A model generated the notes under the pieces. The model saw only the letters and a program-made list of their open reading frames with translations, was not told the origin of the DNA and did no database searches. From an uncultured Synechococcus sp. (GTDB lineage: Bacteria > Cyanobacteriota > Cyanobacteriia > PCC-6307 > Cyanobiaceae), in assembly GCA_949373155.1 (NCBI GenBank), contig CASICK010000002.1, forward strand, positions 186,001-250,000: a DNA stretch of 64,000 nucleotides. The letters are read 5' to 3'. This document shows, in pieces, positions 35,060-44,226 of this stretch. Position 1 is the stretch's first letter. Each line of letters starts with the position of its first letter. The translations under genes and the position numbers were made by a program.

Positions 35060-35424
35060 GCTTGGCTCCAACCATCCAGGTTTACAGCTATTCCCGATGT
35101 TCAACGTGCCGTAAAGCCCTGGCTTGGCTGGATGTCAACAATTTGACCTATGAGGTCGTTGACATCACCACTGCCCCTCCTTCAAAAGAGTTGCTTTCAC
35201 TTGCCTTTGAGCGGTTGGACCGTCGTCAACTTCTTTTCAACTCCAGTGGCCAGAGCTATCGAGCTCTGGGAGCAGAGGTTGTTAAAGCGATGAGTGACGA
35301 TGATGCCCTAGCTGCGTTGGCTGCAGATGGGCGTTTGATTAAACGCCCTTTTGTTGCATTGCCCAGCGGCGATTTTTTGGTGGGATTCAAGCCCGATGAT
35401 TGGAACCAGGCTCTTTTGGGTTGA
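35056..35424 (+). CDS. ArsC/Spx-family thioredoxin-fold protein
   Basis: 122 aa from TTG (35056; a second TTG at 35062 is possible). 'YSYSRCSTCRKALAWLD' has the CxxC redox pair, then 'LFNSSGQSYRALG' and 'LIKRPFVALPSGDFLVGF', the ArsC/Spx/MgsR signature. Arsenate reduction needs specific Arg residues that I cannot confirm, so the role may be redox or regulatory. It overlaps the ferredoxin stop by 4 nt, implying a coupled pair. The 3' end overlaps the convergent gene by 38 nt. Confidence 0.88.
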   Translation: MSLAPTIQVYSYSRCSTCRKALAWLDVNNLTYEVVDITTAPPSKELLSLAFERLDRRQLLFNSSGQSYRALGAEVVKAMSDDDALAALAADGRLIKRPFVALPSGDFLVGFKPDDWNQALLG

Positions 35425-36892
35425 AATTCAGCCCATCGAGCTCGGTAATCAGTTCGTCCACGCCGCCTTGAGTGTGAAGCTGGAACATGCTGGTGCGTTT
35501 GAATTCTTCGAGAAACGCCACCAAGAGTTCTTGGCTCCGTTCAAGCACGACGCCTTGTTCAAGCGTTCGTGCGAGCTCCTCCCAGAAACGATCGAGCGTT
35601 TGAATCCCAAGATCTTCGAGAACTTGATCTTTCTGTCCAAGTTGGTCGCCCGCAGTCTTTGAAAGCCCCAACAGCGAATCCACCATCCCCTTGGCGAGCT
35701 GAAGGCTCAGTTCGGATTCCGCCTTTTGCACTCCAGGCAGCTCCCTTAGCGGTGCCGGTAAGACCAGACCATCCAGATTCCGCTGAAGAGCGTGGCCAAA
35801 GAGCGCCACGAGTTGCGGCCGCATCCCTGGCCCCACTTGAGTGAGGATGAGAGGGATCCAGAGCCGCAGCAGCTCGGCGAGTTCCCGTTCTTCGCTGCTG
35901 TCAACAGATTGATGACTACAAAGCCGGAGAATCCTGTCGGGGAGATTCGGCGAGCGCACGATGCCTTGCATGGCATCGAGAACACGCAGCGTGATCACTT
36001 CAAATAATTCGAGCGCCAGGACCGCGACAACGCCGCGACTGACGGCTGCTCGAAGGGGCTCAAGATTGAGAAGCTGAGCACGTGATAGCCGCTCTGTGAC
36101 TGGAACGACTCGCAGTAGACGCCAAAATGGAATTAAAAGTGGCAGGTCAATCCAACGTCTGAGTAAGGCGTCTCTCCAGGCAATCGCTGGAAATCGACGT
36201 TTCAGGCGAAGGGTACGAACCACGATGTCCAGTAGAAACAGGATTTGAAAAGGAATGTCGATCCGCCAGGAGAGGTCGATTGGCATTCCGTTTTCATCAA
36301 TTCCACGCGAGTAATTGGTCTCTGCTAGTGGAAGGATTTTGGTATTCCAAAACTGACGCTCTTGGTCCCAGTCGTGTTTGCTTAGGTAGCGGTCGCTGAG
36401 GAGATAGGCCGCCGCTTGTTTGGCTGAATCCATCTCGGCTCTTGCTCTGAGACGGTTCTTGAGCTTTTCGAATGCACCTACATTCCCAGAGCTGATGAAC
36501 GGGTTTTCATCAACCAACTGGCTATTCTTAACCACCATTTCAAGCCGCAATTGTCGTGCGGGTTGACTGTTAATTCCCAGCTTTGAAGAAGTGGTCTCGA
36601 GTCTGCGGAAGTGCTCGACGTAAGAAATCGTGTCTCGGTGAACTTCAATGCCCTTCAGCGGGTCGTAGAGGGGTGTGATGTCCGGCAGCCACGGCAGTGG
36701 CAAGGCCAAGTTGATCGATGGAAGGGGATAGAGCGTTCTCTGTAGCCAGAAATTTCGCAGCGGAATATAGGTGACGTCGAAAATCACCCAGATCAGATTG
36801 AGCGCTGCAATCAGGGCTAAGACCTGATCCCAGCGATTCCAGAACAATTGGATGGTGCGGGGTTTCACGCCCTGCCAGCGAGGTCGAACCAT
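35387..36892 (-). CDS. Large conserved-type membrane protein, unknown
   Basis: 501 aa. One N-terminal membrane segment ('VLALIAALNLIWVIFDVTYI'), a helical extracytoplasmic stretch with 'RRLETTSSKLGINSQPARQ', and another hydrophobic part ('IPFQILFLLDIVVRTLRL'). Then 'LLRRWIDLPLLIPFWRLLRV', resembling the S1-S4 part of ion channels, and a long helical C-terminus. Possibly an ion-channel-like protein; not certain. ATG at 36892 is 51 nt from lepB's start on the other strand. Confidence 0.72.
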   Translation of the reverse strand: MVRPRWQGVKPRTIQLFWNRWDQVLALIAALNLIWVIFDVTYIPLRNFWLQRTLYPLPSINLALPLPWLPDITPLYDPLKGIEVHRDTISYVEHFRRLETTSSKLGINSQPARQLRLEMVVKNSQLVDENPFISSGNVGAFEKLKNRLRARAEMDSAKQAAAYLLSDRYLSKHDWDQERQFWNTKILPLAETNYSRGIDENGMPIDLSWRIDIPFQILFLLDIVVRTLRLKRRFPAIAWRDALLRRWIDLPLLIPFWRLLRVVPVTERLSRAQLLNLEPLRAAVSRGVVAVLALELFEVITLRVLDAMQGIVRSPNLPDRILRLCSHQSVDSSEERELAELLRLWIPLILTQVGPGMRPQLVALFGHALQRNLDGLVLPAPLRELPGVQKAESELSLQLAKGMVDSLLGLSKTAGDQLGQKDQVLEDLGIQTLDRFWEELARTLEQGVVLERSQELLVAFLEEFKRTSMFQLHTQGGVDELITELDGLNFNPKEPGSNHRA

Positions 36893-36943
36893 GGATCACC
36901 GTGCCTGGCTTCAGGCTAGAAGCGCAGGCTGATCGCGCCTATC

Positions 36944-37717
36944 GTGACTTTTAGGATTGAAGCAAGGTGCCTGTTGGTAGACAAGCAACACAACAGTCGT
37001 TCTGACGACAACCGGGCCAACAGCAGCGAGACTCTTCAAGAGGGCAATAAGGATCTGAACAAGGAACGGGGTGCTGGTCACCCGCTCTGGGACTTTTGGG
37101 CCCCGTTGTTGTTCACCATGGGTCTCTATTTCGGGATTCGCCACTATTTGGCTGAGGCGCGCTTCATCCCTTCAGGCTCGATGCTGCCAGGTTTGCAGAT
37201 CCAAGATCGTTTGCTTGTCGAGAAGCTCACTTATCGCGGCCGCAAGCCTCGGCGGGGAGAAATCGTTGTGTTCAATTCCCCCTATGCCTTCGATCCTGCA
37301 CTGCGTTCAACAACGTCACCCCCGCCTTTTCAGTGCGTTCTCGCCAATATCCCTTTGGTTGGGTTGATTCCCGGCGTCAGCAATTCGGCTTGTGATGCCT
37401 ATATCAAACGCGTTGTGGCTGTAGGCGGGGATCAGGTGGTAATAAATCCTCGAGGAGAGGTGCGTGTGAACGGTGTTGATCTCAACGAACCGTATGTGAC
37501 CAATTACTGCGCTCTCGATAAGCGGGGCATGAGCCTTTGTCGCACTCTTAACGCCACTGTCCCGGAGGGACGTGTCCTGGTTCTTGGTGACAACCGCAGT
37601 AACAGCTGGGATGGGCGCTACTGGCCCGGAGGGGCCTTTCTTCCTGAAGATCAGATTATTGGTCGAGCTGTTTGGCGCTTCTGGCCATTCAATCGGCTTG
37701 GTTCGTTGGGATTCTGA
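36944..37717 (+). CDS. lepB: Signal peptidase I
   Basis: 257 aa as read from GTG; the first 40 residues are polar and the true start could be later. One membrane anchor ('FWAPLLFTMGLYFGIRHYL') precedes the catalytic Ser in 'FIPSGSMLPGLQ', the catalytic Lys in 'YIKRVVAVGGDQVVI', and 'VLGDNRSNSWDGRYWPGG'. It removes signal peptides at the cytoplasmic or thylakoid membrane. An insertion with two Cys ('PPPFQCVLANIPLVG', 'NSACDAY') is typical of some cyanobacterial enzymes. Converges with the DHOase-like gene (29-nt overlap). Confidence 0.93.
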   Translation: MTFRIEARCLLVDKQHNSRSDDNRANSSETLQEGNKDLNKERGAGHPLWDFWAPLLFTMGLYFGIRHYLAEARFIPSGSMLPGLQIQDRLLVEKLTYRGRKPRRGEIVVFNSPYAFDPALRSTTSPPPFQCVLANIPLVGLIPGVSNSACDAYIKRVVAVGGDQVVINPRGEVRVNGVDLNEPYVTNYCALDKRGMSLCRTLNATVPEGRVLVLGDNRSNSWDGRYWPGGAFLPEDQIIGRAVWRFWPFNRLGSLGF

Positions 37718-38966
37718 GTCCACAACTCACCACTTGCCCTCGCATGTTGACGCCGATCCAAGGCTGGTTGGCAGCTTTGGGGGCATTGGGATCATCACGG
37801 GTTTGATCCCATGTTTGGTCAGGATCAAAGAGCAACCAGCGGTTGCTTCCGATGCTCAATCGTTCTTCGTCCTGTCCAAGCAACCGTGAGGGACCGAAAC
37901 TGAGCGCTTGCCAGAGTTGGTTCACACTCCATCCCAAATCGACCACGAGATGTTGCCAGAGCGTTGGCAGCACTAAGTGGTGACCGGATAAGCCTTTTGG
38001 ACGTTGATCGGGAGGCAAAAGACACTCCTCATCGTCGAGAGGAATGCCATGAACGGCAACGGCGTTGATCTTTCCTTCTCCTAGGGCCTGAATTAAGGCC
38101 AGGCGATCGCTTTGCCCACCAATGGAAGGGGTGACAAACCAATGGGTCTCTTCAGCTGTTTGGCTGGAACGATCCTGCACGAGATGCCACCAGCTCACAG
38201 TGGCCAGAGGGGATGACGTTGAGTGGCTCAGCATTGCCACTCCATCAGCGGTGGAGAGATTCATGAGCACAAGCTTGCGATTGCTGTGGCGTCGCTGCAG
38301 TTCCAGGAGTTGCCCCATGGGTAGCGTTTCGCTGATGGTTGGATCGGCAGGCCATCCGGCTCGTAATGTCTCAACGCCTTCCCGGATCATTCCGTCTCCG
38401 CGCAGCTTGGAGTCAATGGGCGCAATCAACACAGGGGCTCCAGCCATTTCGCCGAGCAGTAGCGCGCGGTCAATGAGGTTGGTAGACGGCATCTGTTCCC
38501 CAGCGCTGAGACCGATGGCACCTGCTTCAAGCAGATCGGCGTGGCGGCTGAGGCGTTCTCCTTCACCGCGATGGGTGAAGCTTCCCCATAAATGGACTTT
38601 GAGATCGCAATCGATCGGCTGGAATCCCTTTAAGCGTTCAGGGCTGTCCCGTTCCGATTCGCCGTTTGGAAGCAGTGCTAGCTGCCCGTAACCGGCTCGC
38701 CCTGCGGCGTTGATGAGCGTTTTGAGCGTCTCTCCGCTTCCTGTAAATGGACTGGGAAGGCTTGAATGTGGGTCGACAAGGCATGGGGCGAGGAGTTGCT
38801 GGGCCCTGTCATGGCCCGAAACACCCCGCTCAGCGGCTCGATGCCTTGCCTCTTCCCCAAGGGCGATGAGACGATCATCTTCAAAGAGAGCAGCACTTTC
38901 TACTTGGAGCGGCTGATCGCTGGCGACTAGAACCTGCACGGGGTCGAGCAGCATCGTCTCAGTCAT
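37689..38966 (-). CDS. Dihydroorotase-like protein lacking metal ligands
   Basis: 425 aa from ATG at 38966. The amidohydrolase layout is recognisable ('QLLAPCLVDPHSSLPSPF', 'INAAGRAGYGQLALLPNGE', 'DLLEAGAIGLSAGE', 'LPTLWQHLVVDLGWSVNQLW'). But the HxHxR metal-binding sequence reads 'PHSSLP', so the second His and Arg are missing. It therefore resembles the inactive DHOase homologues (PyrC') that scaffold aspartate transcarbamoylase. Starts 5 nt after the double-PGM gene ends. Confidence 0.82.
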   Translation of the reverse strand: MTETMLLDPVQVLVASDQPLQVESAALFEDDRLIALGEEARHRAAERGVSGHDRAQQLLAPCLVDPHSSLPSPFTGSGETLKTLINAAGRAGYGQLALLPNGESERDSPERLKGFQPIDCDLKVHLWGSFTHRGEGERLSRHADLLEAGAIGLSAGEQMPSTNLIDRALLLGEMAGAPVLIAPIDSKLRGDGMIREGVETLRAGWPADPTISETLPMGQLLELQRRHSNRKLVLMNLSTADGVAMLSHSTSSPLATVSWWHLVQDRSSQTAEETHWFVTPSIGGQSDRLALIQALGEGKINAVAVHGIPLDDEECLLPPDQRPKGLSGHHLVLPTLWQHLVVDLGWSVNQLWQALSFGPSRLLGQDEERLSIGSNRWLLFDPDQTWDQTRDDPNAPKAANQPWIGVNMRGQVVSCGLRIPTNQAD

Positions 38967-38970
38967 GGGT

Positions 38971-40299
38971 TCACAGTGCTCCCGCTGCTGTTCGATCGAG
39001 AACCCCACCGAGGTGGGACGTGAGATTTAAGCAACTCACCACTGCAGGTTGGCTGGGATCTTCAGGCATGTCGATCACCGTGACGCCACCATTGCCTTGT
39101 TTCACGGACCAGATGTCCTTGGGCGCAAGGCCTAACAGATGACACAGGATTGTTTTGTTCACTGCATCATGAGCCACAACTAAGGCTGTCTCTGACGGAT
39201 CGAGGCCATCCGCGATGCTGTTCCAACAGTTCACAGAGCGTTTCCATACGTCTTGAATCGTTTCGCCTTCCGGCATTTGCACGGTTTCTGGAGCGTCCTT
39301 CCAGGCCTGGAGTAACTCGTCCCAGCCCTCTCGAATTTCTGATTCCAGTTTCCCCTCCCAAAGCCCGTGGCCGATTTCCATCAGGCCATCCGTCACGGTG
39401 AGAGGGACGCCTGAGTGGGATTTCAAAATCCCTTCAGCGGTTTCTCTTGGGCGAGACATCGAGCTGCTGTAGGCCCGATCAAGAGTTATACCCTCGAGGA
39501 AAGAGCGAGCAGCTTCTGCTTGGGCATGGCCGTTGCTATTGAGAGGGATATCAATCTGTCCCTGAAAACGCCCCTGCCGGTTCCAATCTGTTTCACCGTG
39601 GCGCACAAGCACCAGACGCGCCTTTGTGCCTTTGGCTGGCAACGCTGGCTCTAAGTGAGCAATGCTGTTTAAGCATTCGATTTGCACTTGATAGCCATTA
39701 GGTCCGGAGGAGAGGTTGAACACCGATAAGGATGCGTTGTCCAGGCGCAGACGCCTGAAGCCTCCTTGGGGCTCGCCCAACAAGACCAGAATTAAGCAGC
39801 GAAGAATGGCGTTGTGACCCACGACCAGAACGGTGTCGTCGCCAGTCACTGGATGCCGATCCATGAGGCTTTTCAAAAACGCCCGCGCCTGAACCATCAA
39901 CTCGGTCACCGGTTGGTAACGCGTGCCGTCAGCGCGAGTGAGTTCTAGGGCTTCAGGTCGTTGACGCCAGGTGGCGTAGCCCTCTGGATCCTTGATCGCC
40001 CGTTCATCGGCGGTCAGTCCGCTCCAGGGCTCAAGGTCAATCTCCAGAAGTCCGTCATCAAGGACGGGGCTCAGCTTGTCTTGACGGACGCTCAGCACTC
40101 CGGCTGTGGTGGAGGCAGCACGTTGAAGAGGTGAGCTGTAGGCCGCATCGATCGGCACGTCGGCCAAGGCCACTCCCATGCGTCGCGCTTGGTCTTCGCC
40201 GATGGCTGTGAGTGTTGATAGATCATTACGCCCCTGGATGCGGCGCTCAACGTTGAAGCTGCTCAGGCCGTGGCGGACCAGGAGGAGACGCAGTGACAC
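38971..40299 (-). CDS. Two-domain histidine phosphatase (phosphoglycerate mutase-like)
   Basis: 442 aa from GTG at 40299, chosen because 'SLRLLLVRHGLSSFNVERR' is the domain start. Two complete histidine-phosphatase domains follow in tandem: the first RHG near residue 10, the second at 'LVLVRHGETDWNRQGRFQG' near residue 230, with His near the end of each ('VVGHNAILRCL', 'VVAHDAVNKTIL'). This duplicated form is known in cyanobacteria. Substrate not clear (phosphoglycerate, alpha-ribazole phosphate or other). Confidence 0.88.
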   Translation of the reverse strand: MSLRLLLVRHGLSSFNVERRIQGRNDLSTLTAIGEDQARRMGVALADVPIDAAYSSPLQRAASTTAGVLSVRQDKLSPVLDDGLLEIDLEPWSGLTADERAIKDPEGYATWRQRPEALELTRADGTRYQPVTELMVQARAFLKSLMDRHPVTGDDTVLVVGHNAILRCLILVLLGEPQGGFRRLRLDNASLSVFNLSSGPNGYQVQIECLNSIAHLEPALPAKGTKARLVLVRHGETDWNRQGRFQGQIDIPLNSNGHAQAEAARSFLEGITLDRAYSSSMSRPRETAEGILKSHSGVPLTVTDGLMEIGHGLWEGKLESEIREGWDELLQAWKDAPETVQMPEGETIQDVWKRSVNCWNSIADGLDPSETALVVAHDAVNKTILCHLLGLAPKDIWSVKQGNGGVTVIDMPEDPSQPAVVSCLNLTSHLGGVLDRTAAGAL

Positions 40300-40455
40300 C
40301 GCAACAAGGGGGAAGGCGCGGTCATCGTATGGGCGCACGGTCCGATCACACGCCGAAATGGTCAAAATCGGTCGTTGAGAGCCCTTCGCCGGAGAGAATC
40401 GTTTGCAATTGCTCATCGTCTGTTGACCAGCCCGCTGAACGGACGTTCAAACGCA

Positions 40456-41814
40456 GTGCCCAGGTGGAAAGTCCTCTTGGCTGTCGTTTCGATGGTGCTG
40501 GCTTGCAGCGTTTGGTTCCTTGGCTTGATGGACAGCCTCGGGCGTCCCTCTGTGGCTCCCGCTTTGTCTTTGGAGCAGCAAGAGCTGGCGTTGTTAGCGG
40601 ATCCCGCCTTGACGCCATCGCTCAAACCTCTGCTTGTTGGCCAAGATCCGGCCAAGAGCTTGCTTGAAACGTTGAGAGAGACCCCTCTCGACAGCCTCGG
40701 CGAGCGCCAAACACTGTTATTTGCATCGTTAGAAAACGATCCAGGGCGTCGTAAAACCTTGTTGGAGACTCCACTCGAGACCCCAAACCTTCGGACGCTT
40801 CAGGAAGCCCTGGCCATCGAGCCACGTCCCCGTGACCTCTCTTCTCAGGACCAAGAGTTGTTGTCTGATAACAGTCCTGATCCCTTAACTCGGCGTCTGG
40901 TGTGTCAAGCACTGGGAGGTGCACCGTCCGATTGCGTAGAAAGCTCTGCAGCCAAGGCTGCATCCAAGGCCGCGGCCAGACGTCTTGTTCTGAGTGAGCT
41001 GCTGCCGCTCGGAGCGTTGTTGTTGGGTTCTCTTCTGCTGGTTCGTCAGCTTTGGTTGCTTCTGCGCCGCAAGCAATCCTCCTGGCCTGAACTTCAAGCT
41101 CCTCCCCTTGGCTTGGTTGACATGGTGCTGCTGATCGCCGGCGGTTTTGTGGTGCTGGGTGAGGTGCTGGTCCCACTTCTTGTCACTCCTCTTTCAGCCT
41201 TGGTGGCTCGGAGCATCGCGGCGCCCCTCAACCAGTCGGTGGCTGTGCTGATTGGCTATTGCGCTCTAGCGACGCCACCGTTGCTCATCCTTAAAAGTCA
41301 GCTGGATGGACTGGATCAACGCTTGGTCCCTGCAGGTGGTTGGCTGCAGTGGCGCGTGAGCCCGTGGTGGACGTCACTGTTTCAGGGTGGTCGCGCCTGG
41401 TTGATGGTGATGCCGCCTGTGGTGTTAACCGGTTGGTTGATGAGTCGCGTTATTGGCGATCAAGGAGGCAGCAATCCATTGCTGGAAATGGTGCTGAACG
41501 GCAGAGATCCGTTGGCTTTGTTACTGCTCGCCATCACAGCCGTTGTGCTGGCCCCGCTGTTTGAAGAAACAGTGTTCCGTGGGGTGTTGTTGCCCGTTTT
41601 AGGACGTTCTTTCGGGCGGGGTTGGAGCGTCTTTGGCAGCGCCCTTGTGTTTGCGGTTGCTCACCTCAGCATTGGTGAGTTACTTCCTTTGTTGGTTCTT
41701 GGTTTGGGTTTGGCATTGCTGCGTTTGAGCAGTGGTCGACTCCTTCCTTGTGTGGTGATGCATGCTCTTTGGAACGGAGTCACCTTCCTGAATCTTGTTT
41801 TGCTCGGAAGTTGA
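40456..41814 (+). CDS. CPBP-family intramembrane metalloprotease
   Basis: About 452 aa. The frame is open to 40375 (TTG), but the GTG at 40456 places a membrane segment ('VLLAVVSMVLACSVWFLGLM') close to the N-terminus. A soluble region of about 150 residues follows, then six or more membrane spans. CPBP motifs are 'FEETVFRGVLLPVLGR', 'FAVAHLSIGE' and 'MHALWNGVTFL'. Members cleave prenylated or other membrane proteins. Divergent from the double-PGM gene. Confidence 0.85.
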   Translation: MPRWKVLLAVVSMVLACSVWFLGLMDSLGRPSVAPALSLEQQELALLADPALTPSLKPLLVGQDPAKSLLETLRETPLDSLGERQTLLFASLENDPGRRKTLLETPLETPNLRTLQEALAIEPRPRDLSSQDQELLSDNSPDPLTRRLVCQALGGAPSDCVESSAAKAASKAAARRLVLSELLPLGALLLGSLLLVRQLWLLLRRKQSSWPELQAPPLGLVDMVLLIAGGFVVLGEVLVPLLVTPLSALVARSIAAPLNQSVAVLIGYCALATPPLLILKSQLDGLDQRLVPAGGWLQWRVSPWWTSLFQGGRAWLMVMPPVVLTGWLMSRVIGDQGGSNPLLEMVLNGRDPLALLLLAITAVVLAPLFEETVFRGVLLPVLGRSFGRGWSVFGSALVFAVAHLSIGELLPLLVLGLGLALLRLSSGRLLPCVVMHALWNGVTFLNLVLLGS

Positions 41815-41901
41815 GTTGATTTCCCTGATGCTGTAAGACATTTCAGCCTTGCGGGCGGACCATACGGGTGGTTCACTGGCGCATTGCCCTGTTCGTTCAA
41901 C

Positions 41902-42357
41902 GTGGTCGCGGTTCCCCAAACTCAACCTGCCCCACAGGAACACGCATCAGCCACTGGTGCCTTCGAGCTCATTCAGGGTTCACTGTCCGCCAAGCGTGTT
42001 GCACGCCGCTCTCCCCTGCTTGCTGGTCTTCATCGTGCAGCCGATGGCAGTTTGATTGGCGTTTTCACAGCTGTTCTTGCTCTCAGTGGACTCACGCTTC
42101 ACTGGCAATACCGCTGGACGGTTGCTTTTGAGCGATTGGAGGACACCCGAGGCGTGGGCCACCGACTGACGGAGTCCACCGCCATGCTTGAGCGATATCT
42201 CCTTGATCGAACCCAGACTCCAAAGTCGATGGTTCCAACGACCGCTGAAAAATTGCTTTACCTCGAACGTCCCAGTGAGGAAAAGTCCGGCGGATCACAC
42301 GATCATCTGGCTTTCATTGTTTCTTTGATGGATCGTTCAATTCATCACGGGTATTAA
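41902..42357 (+). CDS. FtsL-like bitopic protein directly upstream of ftsI
   Basis: About 151 aa from GTG at 41902 (TTG 41884 possible). One membrane segment ('GSLIGVFTAVLALSGLTLHW') lies near residue 50-70, preceded by a basic cytoplasmic part. It is followed by 'RWTVAFERLEDTRGVGHRL' and 'TESTAMLERYLLDRT', a short helical stretch with coiled-coil character. The topology and the position 4 nt before ftsI equal those of FtsL in many bacteria. FtsL is notoriously divergent, so identity is inference. Confidence 0.6.
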   Translation: MVAVPQTQPAPQEHASATGAFELIQGSLSAKRVARRSPLLAGLHRAADGSLIGVFTAVLALSGLTLHWQYRWTVAFERLEDTRGVGHRLTESTAMLERYLLDRTQTPKSMVPTTAEKLLYLERPSEEKSGGSHDHLAFIVSLMDRSIHHGY

Positions 42358-42361
42358 ATAG

Positions 42362-44173
42362 ATGCCAGCCAACCGGCAAGGCTCGACCTCTAAGGCGCGT
42401 CGTGAACGACGAAGGGTGATTCGTCTTGAGCCGGTTCCCGCCGGTCGTATGAAAGTGGTTTTTGTCCTGCTTTGTGCCGGTTTGTTTGGATTGGTCGGGC
42501 GAATGGCCTGGCTACAGATTGTTCAAGCCTCTGAGTTGGAGGCGCGGGCCCGTGTGGTGCAAACGCAACGCACCAAGCCCCTGGGTAGCCGCAGGCCGAT
42601 TGTGGATCGCAACGGCAGGCTTGTGGCCTTAGACGAGAAGCGTTATCGACTCTGGGCTCATCCTCGATACTTCAACTTTCCTGGTGATGCGCCGATGCTC
42701 ATTCGTGACCGCAAGGAGGTTGCTGCCCTTCTCTCTCCAGTGTTGGCCCTTTCTTCTGGAGAGCTCAACAAAAGGATGGGAGACAGCGCGTCTGGCATCA
42801 AATTGGTTGAAGGCGTCGACCCTGAAACGGCAACAACAGTTCGTTCCCTAGGAATCAGCGGCATCGATCTCGAGCCCTATCCCTACCGCGTGTACCCGCA
42901 GGGATCTCTCTTTGCCAATGTCGTTGGTTTCCTCAATCAAGAGCGTCAGCCGCAGGCGGGGCTGGAACAGAGTCGTGATGATGACCTGCAGCGTCACGAA
43001 CAGGCCCGAAGTCTTCGTCGTGGAGCAGACGGAACCCCCTTGCCAGACAACCTCGCGCCGGGTGTGTTTTTCGGGGATGACCTGAGATTGCAGCTCACCT
43101 TGGATGCCCGCCTGCAGGAGCTGGCTGCCAAGGCCCTGTCGGCACAGGTCAAGACCTGGAAAGCCAAAAAGGGAGTGGCGATCGTGATGGATGTCACCAA
43201 TGGCGAATTGATGGCGCTGGCTTCAACGCCGACGTATGACGCGAATCGTTATTGGGATTTCAATCCAGAGCGTTTTCGTGAATGGTCTGTTCAAGACCTC
43301 TACGAACCTGGATCGACCTTTAAGCCGATCAATTTGGCTTTAGCGCTTCAAGAAGGCGTGATCCAACCCAACGAGACGGTCTACGACAGCGGAGCCCTCA
43401 CAATTGGTGGCTGGCCGATTCGCAACCACGACCGCAAGGGCAATGGCGTCGTGGATTTCGCAACTGTGCTTCAGGTTTCAAGCAACATCGGCATGGTGCA
43501 GGCGATGCGCAAAATGCCTCCTTCTATGTACTGGGACTGGTTAAGTCGGCTTGGGCTCGATGCGAAGCCGGACACAGACCTTCCAGGTGCGGTTGCGGGC
43601 CAGTTGAAGACCAAGGAACAATTCACGACGCAGCCCATCGAGCCAGCTACAGCTGCCTTCGGTCAAGGCTTCTCGCTGACACCTCTCAAGCTTGTTCAAT
43701 TGCATGCACTGATCGCCAATGGCGGGAGGCTTGTGAGCCCTCACATCACCCGTGGTTTGCGGGCTGGCCATGCACTGGCTCCGAGTGGAGAGCGCATGGG
43801 GCAACCCTTGCTTCGCCCAGAGGTCACGCGCACGGTTCTGAACTGGATGGAATCTGTGGTGGAAAAAGGCAGCGGTAAGGGGGTGCGCACCCCTGGTTAT
43901 CGCATTGGCGGCAAAACAGGCACAGCCCAAAAAGCAGTGAATGGTGTGTATGTCCCTGGGGCCTTGATTTGCAGCTTTGTCGCAACGCTTCCGATCGAGG
44001 ACCCTCGTTATGTCGTGCTGGTGGTGGTTGATGAACCACAAGGGGAGCACGCCTATGGCTCAACTGTGGCTTTGCCTGTAGCTAAATCCATCATTGATGG
44101 GCTGCTGGTGATTGAAAAAATCCCACCAAGTGGTCGGGTTAAATCTGCACAAACGGACACACCTCCTCCTTGA
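42362..44173 (+). CDS. ftsI: Peptidoglycan transpeptidase PBP3 / FtsI
   Basis: Septal cell-wall cross-linking enzyme, 603 aa. N-terminal membrane anchor ('VVFVLLCAGLFGLVGRMAWL'), PBP dimer domain ('RRPIVDRNGRLVALDEKRY'), then the transpeptidase. Catalytic Ser about 318 lies in 'PGSTFKPIN', SSN in 'VSSNIGMVQAM' and KTGT near 518 in 'GGKTGTAQKA'. Complete, with a Thr/Pro-rich tail. Belongs with the FtsL-like gene before it. Confidence 0.94.
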   Translation: MPANRQGSTSKARRERRRVIRLEPVPAGRMKVVFVLLCAGLFGLVGRMAWLQIVQASELEARARVVQTQRTKPLGSRRPIVDRNGRLVALDEKRYRLWAHPRYFNFPGDAPMLIRDRKEVAALLSPVLALSSGELNKRMGDSASGIKLVEGVDPETATTVRSLGISGIDLEPYPYRVYPQGSLFANVVGFLNQERQPQAGLEQSRDDDLQRHEQARSLRRGADGTPLPDNLAPGVFFGDDLRLQLTLDARLQELAAKALSAQVKTWKAKKGVAIVMDVTNGELMALASTPTYDANRYWDFNPERFREWSVQDLYEPGSTFKPINLALALQEGVIQPNETVYDSGALTIGGWPIRNHDRKGNGVVDFATVLQVSSNIGMVQAMRKMPPSMYWDWLSRLGLDAKPDTDLPGAVAGQLKTKEQFTTQPIEPATAAFGQGFSLTPLKLVQLHALIANGGRLVSPHITRGLRAGHALAPSGERMGQPLLRPEVTRTVLNWMESVVEKGSGKGVRTPGYRIGGKTGTAQKAVNGVYVPGALICSFVATLPIEDPRYVVLVVVDEPQGEHAYGSTVALPVAKSIIDGLLVIEKIPPSGRVKSAQTDTPPP

Positions 44174-44226
44174 GCTGTCAGTTTGAAAATCGTCGCTACG
44201 TTGAATTCATAGAGTTTTAGTGCGCC

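Noticed and set aside
40300..40416. N-terminal 39-residue extension of the double phosphoglycerate-mutase protein
   Set aside because: The domain begins just after the GTG at 40299; the extension is unlike family members.
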